Below are positions 1-7,311 of a stretch of 64,000 bases of DNA, in pieces. Positions within the stretch are counted from its first letter, which is position 1. Each line of letters begins with the position of its first letter. Made by a program: the position numbers and the translations under genes. The notes under the pieces were generated by a model. It did not search any database. It saw nothing but the letters and a program-made list of their open reading frames with translations, and had not been told where the DNA came from. The stretch lies in the NCBI GenBank assembly GCA_009780435.1, contig WRAB01000012.1, forward strand, positions 1-64,000, given 5' to 3'. Source of the stretch: Oscillospiraceae bacterium (GTDB lineage Bacteria > Bacillota > Clostridia > Oscillospirales > Oscillospiraceae).

Positions 1-1059
1 AAGGCTCGGAAAGAGCAAGAGGTCATCATCAGCCTTGATGATGGCAAACGCCGACCAGAGGACATGCTTTTTGCAGATTTTATGGAAGCGTGGTTAGAAG
101 TGATACGCCCAGAGGTTAAGCTAACTACATTTGGTGGCTATCAAATGAATGTACAGAAAGCCATTGCTCCATACTTCCGCAAGAAAGGCATCTTGCTCCA
201 ACGTCTAACGGCTGATGACATCAATGCCTTTTATGCCGAGCAATTAAAAAGGGTAAAAGGTATGACTGTTCACAAGTTCCATGCCAATATCAGCAAGGCT
301 TTGAAATATGCCGTGGAAATGGATTACATCCCTCACACTATAATGGGTAAAGTAAAACGCCCTAAAACGGAGCGGTTCACAGGCAAGTTCCTAAAGCAAT
401 CTGAAACGGTGGAGCTATTCGAGGCAGTTAAAGGTCACAAGCTGGAATTGGGAGTTATCTTCGGAGCATTTTATGGGCTTCGCAGGTCAGAAGTTATTGG
501 GCTTCGGTGGGAATCAATAAATTTTGAAGCCAACACCATTACCATTGAGCATACTGTTACAGTAGCCAATGTTGACGGTCAAAAGGTAACGGTGGCTGAT
601 AATACCACCAAGACAAAATCCAGTTTCAGAACCTTACCTCTCGTGCCAGCTATTAGAGCCAAGCTGTTAGAGATGCAAGCCGAACAAGAACGTAACCGTA
701 AACTATGCGGGAGTGCCTATAACAAAAAAGAGAGTGGCTACATTTATATTGATGCTCTCGGCAATCGTATCAAGCCCGATTATGTCTCGGCAGAGTTTCC
801 TAAGTTTATGGAGCGTAACGGCTTTAGGCGAATACGCTACCACGATTTAAGACATAGTTGTGCATCACTTCTACTGGCAAATGGCGTACCCTTGAAGCAG
901 ATTCAAGACTGGCTGGGGCATAGTGACTTTGCTATCACTGCAAATATTTATGCTCACCTTGATTTTTCAGCCAAACACGCTACAGCAGGGGCTATGTCAT
1001 GGATAGGGGACACATTCCTTACTCAAGACGTAGAAGACGTGATGGAAAAAGTAGAATAA
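1..1059 (+). CDS. Tyrosine site-specific integrase (5' end outside window)
   Basis: The reading frame is open from base 1, so the true start lies upstream; an ATG at 64 is internal. The protein has an N-terminal core-binding (SAM-like) domain and a C-terminal catalytic domain. The tyrosine recombinase residues are visible: Arg in YGLRRSE, HDLRHS (the HxxR box), WLGHSD, and the nucleophilic Tyr in NIYAHLD. The domain looks intact and active. It belongs to the phage/ICE integrase family and would recombine the element with a chromosomal attachment site. Its 3' end points at a tRNA-Ser gene about 180 bp away that shows att-site duplication, so this gene probably sits at the right end of an integrated element extending left of the window. 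A hairpin with a U-tract follows the stop codon. Confidence 0.93.
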   Translation, partial: KARKEQEVIISLDDGKRRPEDMLFADFMEAWLEVIRPEVKLTTFGGYQMNVQKAIAPYFRKKGILLQRLTADDINAFYAEQLKRVKGMTVHKFHANISKALKYAVEMDYIPHTIMGKVKRPKTERFTGKFLKQSETVELFEAVKGHKLELGVIFGAFYGLRRSEVIGLRWESINFEANTITIEHTVTVANVDGQKVTVADNTTKTKSSFRTLPLVPAIRAKLLEMQAEQERNRKLCGSAYNKKESGYIYIDALGNRIKPDYVSAEFPKFMERNGFRRIRYHDLRHSCASLLLANGVPLKQIQDWLGHSDFAITANIYAHLDFSAKHATAGAMSWIGDTFLTQDVEDVMEKVE

Positions 1060-1099
1060 CTGTGACAAACAACTTGGGCAAACATCAACCAACGAAAAA

Positions 1100-1140
1100 G
1101 CCTGTAACCACGGGCGAAAATCGAGGTTACAGGCAAATTT
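1100..1140 (+). terminator. Intrinsic terminator after integrase
   Basis: GCCTGTAACC at 1100-1109 pairs with GGTTACAGGC at 1125-1134, followed by AAATTTTGGG. The stem of 10 bp is perfect. It lies 40 bp after the integrase stop. Confidence 0.7.
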
Positions 1141-1207
1141 TGGGCAAACATTTTAACAAAAACGAGTAAGTTGTGCTGAAACTACAATGGGATTCTAAAA
1201 TATAGAA

Positions 1208-1233
1208 GCCAGCAAACCCGCAAGTTTACTGGC
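1208..1233 (-). terminator. Terminator of tRNA-Ser
   Basis: GCCAGCAAAC and GTTTACTGGC form an inverted repeat just 3' of the tRNA on the minus strand, followed in that direction by TTCTATATTTT. Confidence 0.55.
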
Positions 1234-1241
1234 ATTGTTTG

Positions 1242-1330
1242 TGGCGGAGGGTAAGGGATTCGAACCCTTGCGACGTTTCCGTCAAACGGTTTTCAAGACC
1301 GCCCCGTTATGACCACTTCGGTAACCCTCC
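1242..1330 (-). tRNA. tRNA-Ser(UGA), CCA encoded
   Basis: The reverse complement folds as a class II tRNA of 89 nt: acceptor GGAGGGT pairs with ACCCTCC, the anticodon loop CTTGAAA gives anticodon UGA, a long variable arm is present, and the T-loop is GGTTCGAATCC. The CCA end is encoded at 1242-1244. The likely promoter lies 200 bp upstream at 1537-1565, beyond a duplicated 5' half, so this gene may be read only as part of a longer precursor. Confidence 0.95.
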
Positions 1331-1482
1331 AGTTAGGATGTTCACCCTGCACCCCAAAATTCCATCGCTGGAAATCGGGCAAACATCTTGGGCAAACATT
1401 GGTGCTATTAAATTGTTTGTCGAGGACAGAAACCTCGTAATCATAGGGCTTTTCGCCTGTCAGACGTAAATCATCTAACAGT

Positions 1483-1523
1483 TTTTCAAGACCGCCCCGT
1501 TATGACCACTTCGGTAGCCCTCC
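1483..1523 (-). pseudogene. Duplicated 5' half of tRNA-Ser (att site)
   Basis: These 41 bp match 1290-1330 (anticodon loop to 5' end of the intact tRNA-Ser) with one mismatch, at tRNA position 7 (1517 versus 1324). The 3' half is missing. It sits directly downstream of a good promoter, as the original tRNA gene would, so it is probably the chromosomal 5' half left behind by site-specific integration. Confidence 0.85.
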
Positions 1524-1536
1524 GGATGATGTGCTT

Positions 1537-1565
1537 ATCCTACCATAGGATACCGAAAAAGTCAA
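1537..1565 (-). promoter_or_regulatory. tRNA-Ser promoter
   Basis: On the minus strand TTGACT, a 17-bp spacer and TAGGAT place a start near 1530, about 7 nt before the orphan tRNA 5' half. Spacing and position are typical of a tRNA promoter. Confidence 0.7.
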
Positions 1566-1573
1566 TGCGAATG

Positions 1574-2203
1574 TCATAGCTGGAGCACCGCCAGGATGAT
1601 TAAAAGCACGCCGCTGAGCCAGGAGATATCTGCCGTGAGCCGGTGGGCCAGTTTGCCCCCCAGGGCGCATCCCGCCACCACGGCAACAGCGGTCAGGATC
1701 GCCATCAATCCCGCCGCAAGGGGGATTCCGGCGCCTAAGAGGCCGGCCCCCAGTCCGGCGGCGATGCTATCTAGGGACAGGGCCACCGCCAGAGCCAGGG
1801 CCTCCCGTGGAGAGAGAATCCGGGAGGCGTCCACGTCTGCCATATTGGGATCGGCGTAGACTTGGAGGACAAATTTGAGGTTGAACGCAGAAAAATTGAT
1901 CTGGCTCGTGTGGTTTTCCCGCCTGCGGATCCAATTCTTGAGGGAGCTGTCGCAGATTCGCATCAGCCCCAGGCCAAAGAGAATGGCAAAGCTGATCCCG
2001 CCGATGAGCCGTTCATCTATGTACATCGCCGCCTGGGTACCCAAATACAGGGCCAGGGCTAAAATCCCGCTACAGATCAAGCTCAGGGTCAAAACGGACC
2101 TGACGGGGATTTTGATCTTCTGGCTCCCGTAGGCGAAAGAGGCCACCAGGGCGTCGATGGACAGGGCGAAGACCAGGATAAGTATCTCTACAATACGCAA
2201 CAC
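1574..2203 (-). CDS. ytaF: Sporulation membrane protein YtaF (MntP-like fold)
   Basis: A 209-residue protein with about six predicted membrane segments. It shows the duplicated motif of the MntP/YtaF (DUF204) family: DALVAS near residue 18 in the first half and DSIAAG in the second. Length and the ASFAYGSQKIKIP stretch favour YtaF over the manganese exporter MntP. In Bacillus YtaF is a sporulation-associated membrane protein of unclear biochemical role. A loop of about 55 residues, with an arginine-rich stretch after the first repeat, separates the two halves. The gene is monocistronic and its 5' end faces the L28 gene, which is transcribed the same way; a hairpin terminator lies between them. 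Confidence 0.85.
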   Translation of the reverse strand: MLRIVEILILVFALSIDALVASFAYGSQKIKIPVRSVLTLSLICSGILALALYLGTQAAMYIDERLIGGISFAILFGLGLMRICDSSLKNWIRRRENHTSQINFSAFNLKFVLQVYADPNMADVDASRILSPREALALAVALSLDSIAAGLGAGLLGAGIPLAAGLMAILTAVAVVAGCALGGKLAHRLTADISWLSGVLLIILAVLQL

Positions 2204-2263
2204 AAAACACCTCGCAAGGGATTTCTGTCTTATCCTATGCCTATTCCCTTACCCTGGTGCTAA

Positions 2264-2305
2264 ATACAAAAAAGACCGTCTCTTTGGAAGAGACAGCCTT
2301 CTTTT
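2264..2305. terminator. Bidirectional terminator downstream of rpmB
   Basis: GTCTCTT/AAGAGAC stem (2278-2294) with T-runs on both strands: TTTTTTGT on the minus strand and CTTCTTTTTG on the plus strand. Confidence 0.7.
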
Positions 2306-2324
2306 TGCGCCTATTACAGAACTA

Positions 2325-2513
2325 CTACACAGCCCGCTCGACCTTACCGGAGCGCAGACATCTTGTGCAGGCGTGTACACGGCGAGGTGAGCCGCTTACC
2401 ACAGCCTTGACCCGCTTCACGTTTGGCTTCCACATTCTGTTAGACCGTCTGTGGGAGTGACTGACCTTAATGCCGAAGGAGACACCCTTATCACAATATT
2501 GACACTTTGCCAT
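2325..2513 (-). CDS. rpmB: 50S ribosomal protein L28
   Basis: A 62-residue bL28. It carries the zinc-binding cysteine pairs CQYC near the N-terminus and CTRC near the C-terminus, so this is the Zn-ribbon form rather than the Zn-free paralogue. The conserved core VSHSHRRSNRMWKPN is present. The start ATG at 2513 is set by the ribosome binding site GGGGAGGTG eight bases upstream. An upstream in-frame extension exists but lacks a binding site. L28 sits in the large ribosomal subunit near the E site. The gene is single, with its own promoter and terminator. Confidence 0.97.
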   Translation of the reverse strand: MAKCQYCDKGVSFGIKVSHSHRRSNRMWKPNVKRVKAVVSGSPRRVHACTRCLRSGKVERAV

Positions 2514-2597
2514 CTTGTTGCACCTCCCCCCAGGGATTGAAATGAAACGAAGTTCTCTTCGTAAGTTCAATGATTATGGTTTCATAAATCAAAGCGG

Positions 2598-2631
2598 ATT
2601 ATATGATACCAGATTTCAGCGCAAAATGCAA
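2598..2631 (-). promoter_or_regulatory. rpmB promoter
   Basis: Minus strand TTGCAT, 17 bp, TATCAT. A perfect TATAAT overlaps just downstream of the -10. Confidence 0.6.
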
Positions 2632-2640
2632 GGAAAATTT

Positions 2641-2859
2641 TTATTTCCGCCGTGGATTGTCGGAGCGGCCTAAGAGGTAGTCGGTGCTGACGTCAAAATA
2701 GTCGGCGAGTAGCATTGTGTTTGAGGCCGTTGGGTCAACGTCTCCGGCTTCATAGCGCCTGTAATTGCGTTCAGCAATTCCTAAAAGTTCAGCAATTTGC
2801 TTTTGGGTTTCACCTTTAGCAGTTCTCAATTCCTTTAACCGATCAGAAAAAGTAGCCAT
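2641..2859 (-). CDS. XRE-family HTH repressor
   Basis: A 72-residue protein made almost entirely of a Cro/C1-type helix-turn-helix (residues about 6-62; QKQIAELLGIAERNYRRYEAGDVDPT is split over helices 2-3). The start ATG at 2859 is chosen because GAGGG lies 7 bases upstream; a TTG two codons earlier is possible. It is transcribed away from the DUF6809 gene. The shared intergenic region contains two 17-bp palindromes, so the protein probably represses the divergent gene and itself. Such small XRE/DUF6809 pairs recur in Firmicutes; the signal they sense is unknown. Confidence 0.9.
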   Translation of the reverse strand: MATFSDRLKELRTAKGETQKQIAELLGIAERNYRRYEAGDVDPTASNTMLLADYFDVSTDYLLGRSDNPRRK

Positions 2860-2893
2860 GTTCAAACCCTCGCAAAATATTTATAAAAAACCA

Positions 2894-2922
2894 TTAACAG
2901 GATGCTAAACATCCTATATATC
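2894..2922 (+). promoter_or_regulatory. Promoter of DUF6809 gene
   Basis: TTAACA, 17 bp, TATATC. The first operator palindrome fills the spacer, so bound repressor would block polymerase. Confidence 0.45.
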
Positions 2923-2940
2923 TAGGATAGAAACTATCCT
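2899..2940. promoter_or_regulatory. Paired palindromic operators
   Basis: AGGATG-CTAAA-CATCCT at 2899-2915 and AGGATA-GAAAC-TATCCT at 2924-2940. These are 6-bp arms with 5-bp centres, and the centres lie 25 bp apart (about 2.4 helical turns). They sit between divergent XRE and DUF6809 genes. Assignment to the XRE protein is inferred from position. Confidence 0.7.
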
Positions 2941-2963
2941 GAAAGCAAGGAGGAAACGTGTAC

Positions 2964-3248
2964 ATGCAAAGCATATTAGAAGAATTTTTCTCCGGCAGAA
3001 TCTTCCCGGAAGCGCAATCTTTCAGCCACAATTCGGCGTATGGACGAGCACTGGCCGCCGTTGCCCGCACCGAGGTCAATTTACTTGCCAAACTAAACGA
3101 CGAAGAGGAAATCCTGCTTGAACAATATACAGATGCACAGATGCAACTGAATCGAATCACCACCGTAGACGGTCAAGTTTATGGCTACAAGCTAGGCGTA
3201 TTAATGACCGCCGAGACCTTCCTCACAAGCGAAGATATCATCGCCTAA
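2964..3248 (+). CDS. DUF6809-like small protein
   Basis: A 94-residue acidic, helical protein. It resembles DUF6809 proteins, which are commonly found beside XRE regulators in Clostridia; the shared pattern is ILEEFFSG at the start, LNDEEEILLEQY in the middle and YGYKLGVLMTAETF near the end. Function is unknown. ATG 2964 is preferred over GTG 2958 because AGGAGG (2949-2954) is 9 bases from the ATG but only 3 from the GTG. There is no signal peptide or membrane segment. Expression is probably controlled by the divergent repressor through the two upstream palindromes. Confidence 0.75.
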   Translation: MQSILEEFFSGRIFPEAQSFSHNSAYGRALAAVARTEVNLLAKLNDEEEILLEQYTDAQMQLNRITTVDGQVYGYKLGVLMTAETFLTSEDIIA

Positions 3249-3271
3249 TTGTAGCAAACACAGACAGAACG

Positions 3272-3303
3272 AGGATTGCCGCCACGGGTGGCAGTCCTTT
3301 TTC
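3272..3303 (+). terminator. Terminator after DUF6809 gene
   Basis: AGGATTGCCGCC and GGTGGCAGTCCT form a stem with one G-U pair, followed by TTTTT. Confidence 0.75.
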
Positions 3304-3316
3304 TATTGCCATTGGC

Positions 3317-4756
3317 CTAATACGACATGCCCCAGATGACCATCATTTCAGCCGGCTTCCCGCAGGCGAAGCAGGTCTCGCCGATCCGCTCTTGATCGAA
3401 GGGGATATTCCGGGAGGTGATACCGGTGGTGTCTTTGATCTGTTCTTCACAGGCTCTGTTCCCGCACCACATAGCTTTGACGAATCCGCCGTCGGTGTCG
3501 ATGAGGGCTTTGGCCTCCTCTAGGGTCTGGGCGGTGAAAGTGTGGGCGTCCAGGTGCTTTTTCGCTTTTTCGTAGAGCCCCTGTTGTACCCCTTCCAATG
3601 CGGCGGCCACTTGAGAGTCCAAATCGTCTTGAGAGATGACGACCTTCTCCCCGTTGTCTCTTCGGACCAATACGCACTGATTTTGCTCCAAGTCCCGGGG
3701 ACCCATCTCCAGTCGGAGGGGGACGCCTTTCATCTCGTATTCGGCAAATTTCCAGCCGGGGCTCTGATCGGATTCGTCCAGCTTGACTCGGATCCCGGCG
3801 GCTTTCAGACGGGCTAACAGCTCCGCCGCCCGCTCCATGACGCCCGGTTTATGGGTGGCGATGGGTACGATGGCTACCTGGATGGGTGCCACTTTCGGCG
3901 GCAGGATGAGGCCATTGTTGTCCCCGTGGGTCATAATAATCCCCCCGATGAGCCGGGTGGATGCGCCCCAACTGGTCTGGTGGCAGTATTGGATCGTATT
4001 GTCTTTATCCGTAAAGGTGATGTCAAAGGCACGGGCGAATCCGTCGCCGAAGTAGTGGCTGGTCCCGGCCTGTAGCGCCCGGGTATCGTGCATCATACAC
4101 TCGATGGAATAGGTCTCCACGGCGCCGGCGAACTTCTCTTTCTCCGTCTTGCGGCCCCGGATTACGGGCATAGCCAGCCAGTTCTCGCAGGTGTCGGCGT
4201 AGACTTCTAACATCTGCATGGTCTCGGCCCTGGCCTCGGCCTCCGTGGCGTGGACGGTGTGGCCCTCCTGCCAGAGGAATTCCCGGTGGCGCAAAAACGG
4301 CCGGGTGGCCTTCTCCCAGCGGAGGACGTTGCACCACTGGTTATACAACTTCGGCAAATCCCGCCAGGAGCGGACGATCCGGCTGTAGTGGTCGCAGAAC
4401 AAGGTCTCGGAGGTGGGGCGGATACACAGCCGCTCCGTCAGCTCCTCGCTGCCGCCGTGGGTGACCCAGGCCACCTCGGGGGCGAATCCCTCTACATGGT
4501 CTTTCTCTTTCTGGAGCAAACTCTCCGGGATGAGCAGGGGCATGGACACGTTTTCATGGCCCAAATCCTTGAACATACCGTCCATAACCCGCTGGATATT
4601 TTCCCAAATGGCGTAGGCATAGGGCCGTACCACATAAAAACCCTTGACACCGGCGTATTCGATCAGCTCGGCTTTCTTGACCACGTCCGTATACCACTGG
4701 GCGAAATCGACTTCCATATCGGTGATCTGTTCAACCTGTTGTTTTTCCTTCGCCAT
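3317..4756 (-). CDS. proS: Prolyl-tRNA synthetase (archaeal/eukaryotic type)
   Basis: A 479-residue class II aminoacyl-tRNA synthetase that charges tRNA-Pro. Class II motif 2 is visible around RWEKATRPFLRHREFLWQEGHT, split by a loop, and motif 3 near GGIIMTHGDNNGLILPP. The anticodon-binding domain follows (about 285-400). The C-terminal domain is the zinc-type extension of the short ProRS class, with CGNRACEEQI and CFACGKPAEMM supplying cysteines, and the protein ends in Tyr as is usual for this type. The editing insertion domain of bacterial-type ProRS is absent. A consensus promoter lies just upstream and no T-box leader fits in the short 5' region. Confidence 0.97.
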   Translation of the reverse strand: MAKEKQQVEQITDMEVDFAQWYTDVVKKAELIEYAGVKGFYVVRPYAYAIWENIQRVMDGMFKDLGHENVSMPLLIPESLLQKEKDHVEGFAPEVAWVTHGGSEELTERLCIRPTSETLFCDHYSRIVRSWRDLPKLYNQWCNVLRWEKATRPFLRHREFLWQEGHTVHATEAEARAETMQMLEVYADTCENWLAMPVIRGRKTEKEKFAGAVETYSIECMMHDTRALQAGTSHYFGDGFARAFDITFTDKDNTIQYCHQTSWGASTRLIGGIIMTHGDNNGLILPPKVAPIQVAIVPIATHKPGVMERAAELLARLKAAGIRVKLDESDQSPGWKFAEYEMKGVPLRLEMGPRDLEQNQCVLVRRDNGEKVVISQDDLDSQVAAALEGVQQGLYEKAKKHLDAHTFTAQTLEEAKALIDTDGGFVKAMWCGNRACEEQIKDTTGITSRNIPFDQERIGETCFACGKPAEMMVIWGMSY

Positions 4757-4798
4757 TTATGTTATCTCCTTCAAAGTAGTAAATCCTCAATCCTGCAT

Positions 4799-4827
4799 AT
4801 TCTATAGCGGACTACCCCCGTTGTCAA
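4799..4827 (-). promoter_or_regulatory. proS promoter
   Basis: Minus strand TTGACA, 17-bp spacer, TAGAAT. The -35 is a perfect consensus match. Confidence 0.85.
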
Positions 4828-4890
4828 GGCACGGGCGGCGTATTGCGGCGTATACTAGGGCAAAGAATCCACACAAAGGAGACCCGCCCC

Positions 4891-5193
4891 ATGAGCGCCC
4901 ACGCCCAGTTCCATTGTAAGCCCGCCTGTGGCGAACTAATCGAGACAATCCTCCGGCTGGAGCCGGACAAATCCGCCGCCATCCACGGCATCGTGCTGGA
5001 TCCGGCGGACAAACCCATCCCTGGAGTCTCCGTCCTCCTCTTTCGCACCGGGGAAGCGCAAGGCGAATCCACGCTGATCGCCAAAGCCTCCACCGACCCC
5101 GCAGGCCACTTCGTCTTCGGCCCCTTGGAGGGCGATGTGCTGTATCAGGTCAGGGCGTTTCGGAATGATACGACAATCCGGGTGTTGGAGTGA
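4891..5193 (+). CDS. Carboxypeptidase-regulatory-like domain protein
   Basis: A 100-residue protein. From about residue 34 it has a beta-sandwich of the CarboxypepD_reg-like family: AAIHGIVLDPADKPIPG, then TDPAGHFVFGPLEGDVLYQVR. The first 30 residues contain two cysteines and no signal peptide, so it is probably cytoplasmic. The start ATG is fixed by AAAGGAGA eight bases upstream; a longer in-frame start lacks a binding site. Such single-domain proteins occur in Clostridia, often associated with sporulation or spore coats, but no function is established and none is claimed. It is divergent from proS. Confidence 0.7.
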   Translation: MSAHAQFHCKPACGELIETILRLEPDKSAAIHGIVLDPADKPIPGVSVLLFRTGEAQGESTLIAKASTDPAGHFVFGPLEGDVLYQVRAFRNDTTIRVLE

Positions 5194-5210
5194 GGCGGCG
5201 GGTGTTTTCC

Positions 5211-5471
5211 CTACAAAAACACATAATGCTTCTTCACAGGCTTCGTCACCTTCCACACACAGGACAGCCCCGCAGGAAACACCACATAGTCCCCCGCACC
5301 GAACTGGACACTCCCGCCGTCATAGGTGACGGCCACTTCGCCCTCTACGAGTACGCAGTGTTCCTCACTGTCATAGTACCAGTCAAATTCCGAGACCCCG
5401 CACGTCCAGACGGGCTTGGCCAGCATATCCCGCCGCTCCGCCTCGCTGGGCTTTTTCACGATGATCTGCAT
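5211..5471 (-). CDS. Small cupin-domain protein
   Basis: An 86-residue single cupin barrel of the DUF861 (ureidoglycolate-lyase-like) type: the first half shows TCGVSEFDWYYDSEEHCVLVEGEV and the second GDYVVFPAG, with spaced strands between. A conserved Trp/Tyr cluster is visible, but the metal-binding His pattern is incomplete (only HC in the first motif), so enzymatic activity is doubtful. The start ATG 5471 follows AAGGGGAGGAGAG. It lies 18 bp from the end of the YhaN-like gene on the same strand and may be a separate unit. Confidence 0.8.
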   Translation of the reverse strand: MQIIVKKPSEAERRDMLAKPVWTCGVSEFDWYYDSEEHCVLVEGEVAVTYDGGSVQFGAGDYVVFPAGLSCVWKVTKPVKKHYVFL

Positions 5472-5488
5472 ATTATCTCTCCTCCCCT

Positions 5489-5522
5489 TCAATTGCTAAC
5501 TGCTCATTGCTAATTGCTAATT
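5489..5522. repeat. Short tandem repeat of TTGCTAA
   Basis: Four imperfect TTGCTAA/TGCTCA units in 34 bp, just after the YhaN-like stop codon and upstream of the cupin start. Confidence 0.5.
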
Positions 5523-7270
5523 ATATTCACTTGCCCGTCGTCCTGGAAGAATTCCGCCTCCCTGTCGTGGCAGGTGAATAGGATCACCTGGCGGGTCTGG
5601 GCCAGTTCTTTGAGCAGGGTTAGCGCCCGTTCTAATCGGGTCTGATCGAACGCCACCAGGGCGTCGTCTAAGATCAGCGGACAGGGGCGCTCCTGGGGCA
5701 TGGTCAGATCACAGATCGCCAGGCGCAGGGCCAGATAGATCTGATCTACCGTGCCACCGGAGAGATAGAGGATATCTCGGCTCACACTCTCCCCCACCTG
5801 CTCGGCGCTGGGGTTGAGATTTTTATCGAACAGTAGCCGCTTATAGGCCCCGTCGGTGAGCCGGTCTATGTAATAGCCCGCCCGCTGGGCGAGTAGAGGA
5901 GAAAACCTGGCAGACATCTCGCCGTCCGCCTCTTCCAACACAGAGATGGACAGTTCCAGGGCCTCGTACTGCGCTGTGAGTTCCGCCAATCGATCCGTCA
6001 AAGCGCCCCGTTTCGCCCCTAACACAACGGGGTCTCCCAGGACACGGAGTTCGCCCTTGGCCATGGCGTAGCTGTTTTTTAAGGCATCCAACTCCTTTTC
6101 CATCCGCTTTAAATCATAGCTAGTCTCGCTCTTGTTGCGCAGGGGGGATTTTAAGTCGTCTTGGGGGATTGCGGCAAAAGGGTCGCCCTCGTAGCGAGCC
6201 GTCATGGATTTGAGCATGGTATCGGTCATATCCCGCTCCCGTTGGACGACCTCTAAGCGATCCATCACTCTGCCCACTTCTCCCATGGCCTGGAGCGCCT
6301 CCGCCGGATCGCCCACCTCCGGGGCGAAGGTGCGGACAGCCGCCTCGAAGCTGTCTCTGAGCGCATCTCGTTCCGCCATGATCTTCTCGCAGACCACATC
6401 CGTCTCGAAAAAGGCTTTTTTCAGATCTTCGCTCCGGCCATAGAGCCGCTCGTACTGCTCCAACTCCCGGAGTAGCGCGTCTGCATCGGCTACTCGCAGG
6501 TGGGAGAAGGTCTCATCTCTTTTTCTCTGCGCACGTTTGGCACGGCTCCGCTTCCGATAGAGCAAGCTGCCCAGGACCACAATGCCCACTGTTCCGCCGA
6601 TAGATACCCAATAGAAGGGCAACCCCGTCATCACAAAGGCGGCCAAAGCGCCGACCACGGCCACTAAGAGTACCCCTATGGAGATCGTATATTTCTGCTG
6701 GCCAAAGTTGCCGGCGGTCTCCGCCGCCAAGTTCTCCGCCACAGCGCCTTCGACAGTTTCCCGAGCTGTCTCTACATCGCACCCCTCAAAGGGAGAGATC
6801 ATTTTCTCCTCCTCCATGAGTTGGAGATCACGCTCCTGGGCATCTCTGACGGATATTTCTTCCGCATATTGCATAGTGCGAACACTAAACTGGTCATAGT
6901 TTTCCCTTGCGCCTGTGATCAGCTCACGGGTGACTTGCCTGTCCCCTTTGTTCAACTGCTTTTTCAGAGAGACGATCTCCCAGTCTAACTCCTGTAACTT
7001 TTTCCGGGTATCGCGTATATTCTGTCGATCTGACCGCCTTGCGAGTTCTTCGTGGGTCTGTAAATCCGCGGCCAGCTCCTCGCTCCGCTCGACGACCCGT
7101 TCCAGGTCCAAGCTGATCTCGTTGTAAGCTGTAGAGGCCGCCTCCAGGCGGTTTTTGGTCTGATCTAACGCCGCGATCTCGGCCTGGATGGCGGGAATCT
7201 GCCCCGTCTTGTTGTGCCGCCGCTTCCGGAGCCAGGATTTCAGGGTATTGGCCGTGTCCGTATAGGACAC
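5510..7270 (-). CDS. YhaN-like AAA ATPase, C-terminal part (frameshifted gene)
   Basis: This is the larger piece of a YhaN/SbcC-like chromosome-associated ATPase. It has coiled coil, two adjacent membrane segments (around YTISIGVLLVAVVGAL and VSIGGTVGIVVLGSLLY) typical of YhaN, more coiled coil, and the C-terminal ATPase half with signature LSGGT and Walker B LILDDAL followed by ALTLLKEL and TCHD. The frame continues upstream without a start codon into residues that align with the family (LEQRIAALVSAGEE), showing that it was once continuous with the piece at 7312-7767. As sequenced, it could be translated only by re-initiation at GTG 7270. It is probably a pseudogene or a sequencing error. 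Confidence 0.85.
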   Translation of the reverse strand: MSYTDTANTLKSWLRKRRHNKTGQIPAIQAEIAALDQTKNRLEAASTAYNEISLDLERVVERSEELAADLQTHEELARRSDRQNIRDTRKKLQELDWEIVSLKKQLNKGDRQVTRELITGARENYDQFSVRTMQYAEEISVRDAQERDLQLMEEEKMISPFEGCDVETARETVEGAVAENLAAETAGNFGQQKYTISIGVLLVAVVGALAAFVMTGLPFYWVSIGGTVGIVVLGSLLYRKRSRAKRAQRKRDETFSHLRVADADALLRELEQYERLYGRSEDLKKAFFETDVVCEKIMAERDALRDSFEAAVRTFAPEVGDPAEALQAMGEVGRVMDRLEVVQRERDMTDTMLKSMTARYEGDPFAAIPQDDLKSPLRNKSETSYDLKRMEKELDALKNSYAMAKGELRVLGDPVVLGAKRGALTDRLAELTAQYEALELSISVLEEADGEMSARFSPLLAQRAGYYIDRLTDGAYKRLLFDKNLNPSAEQVGESVSRDILYLSGGTVDQIYLALRLAICDLTMPQERPCPLILDDALVAFDQTRLERALTLLKELAQTRQVILFTCHDREAEFFQDDGQVNIISN

Positions 7271-7311
7271 CCCCTCCTCCCCGGCGGAGACCAGGGCGGC
7301 GATCCGTTGTT

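Larger units (their letters stand above)
1076..1399. repeat. Four copies of GGGCAAACAT, candidate integrase arm sites
   Basis: Identical decamers lie at 1076-1085, 1142-1151, 1377-1386 and 1390-1399, three of them preceded by TT. Two lie between the integrase and the tRNA-Ser gene and two on the other side of it. Short direct repeats flanking a core site are the usual form of arm-type binding sites for tyrosine integrases. That role is inferred. Confidence 0.55.

Noticed and set aside
1239-1469. A 76-codon open frame on the plus strand across the tRNA-Ser gene
   Set aside because: It is the antisense of a tRNA and has no ribosome binding site.
3542-4807. Several plus-strand open frames opposite proS, up to 185 codons
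   Set aside because: They are shadows of proS. None has a ribosome binding site or family resemblance.
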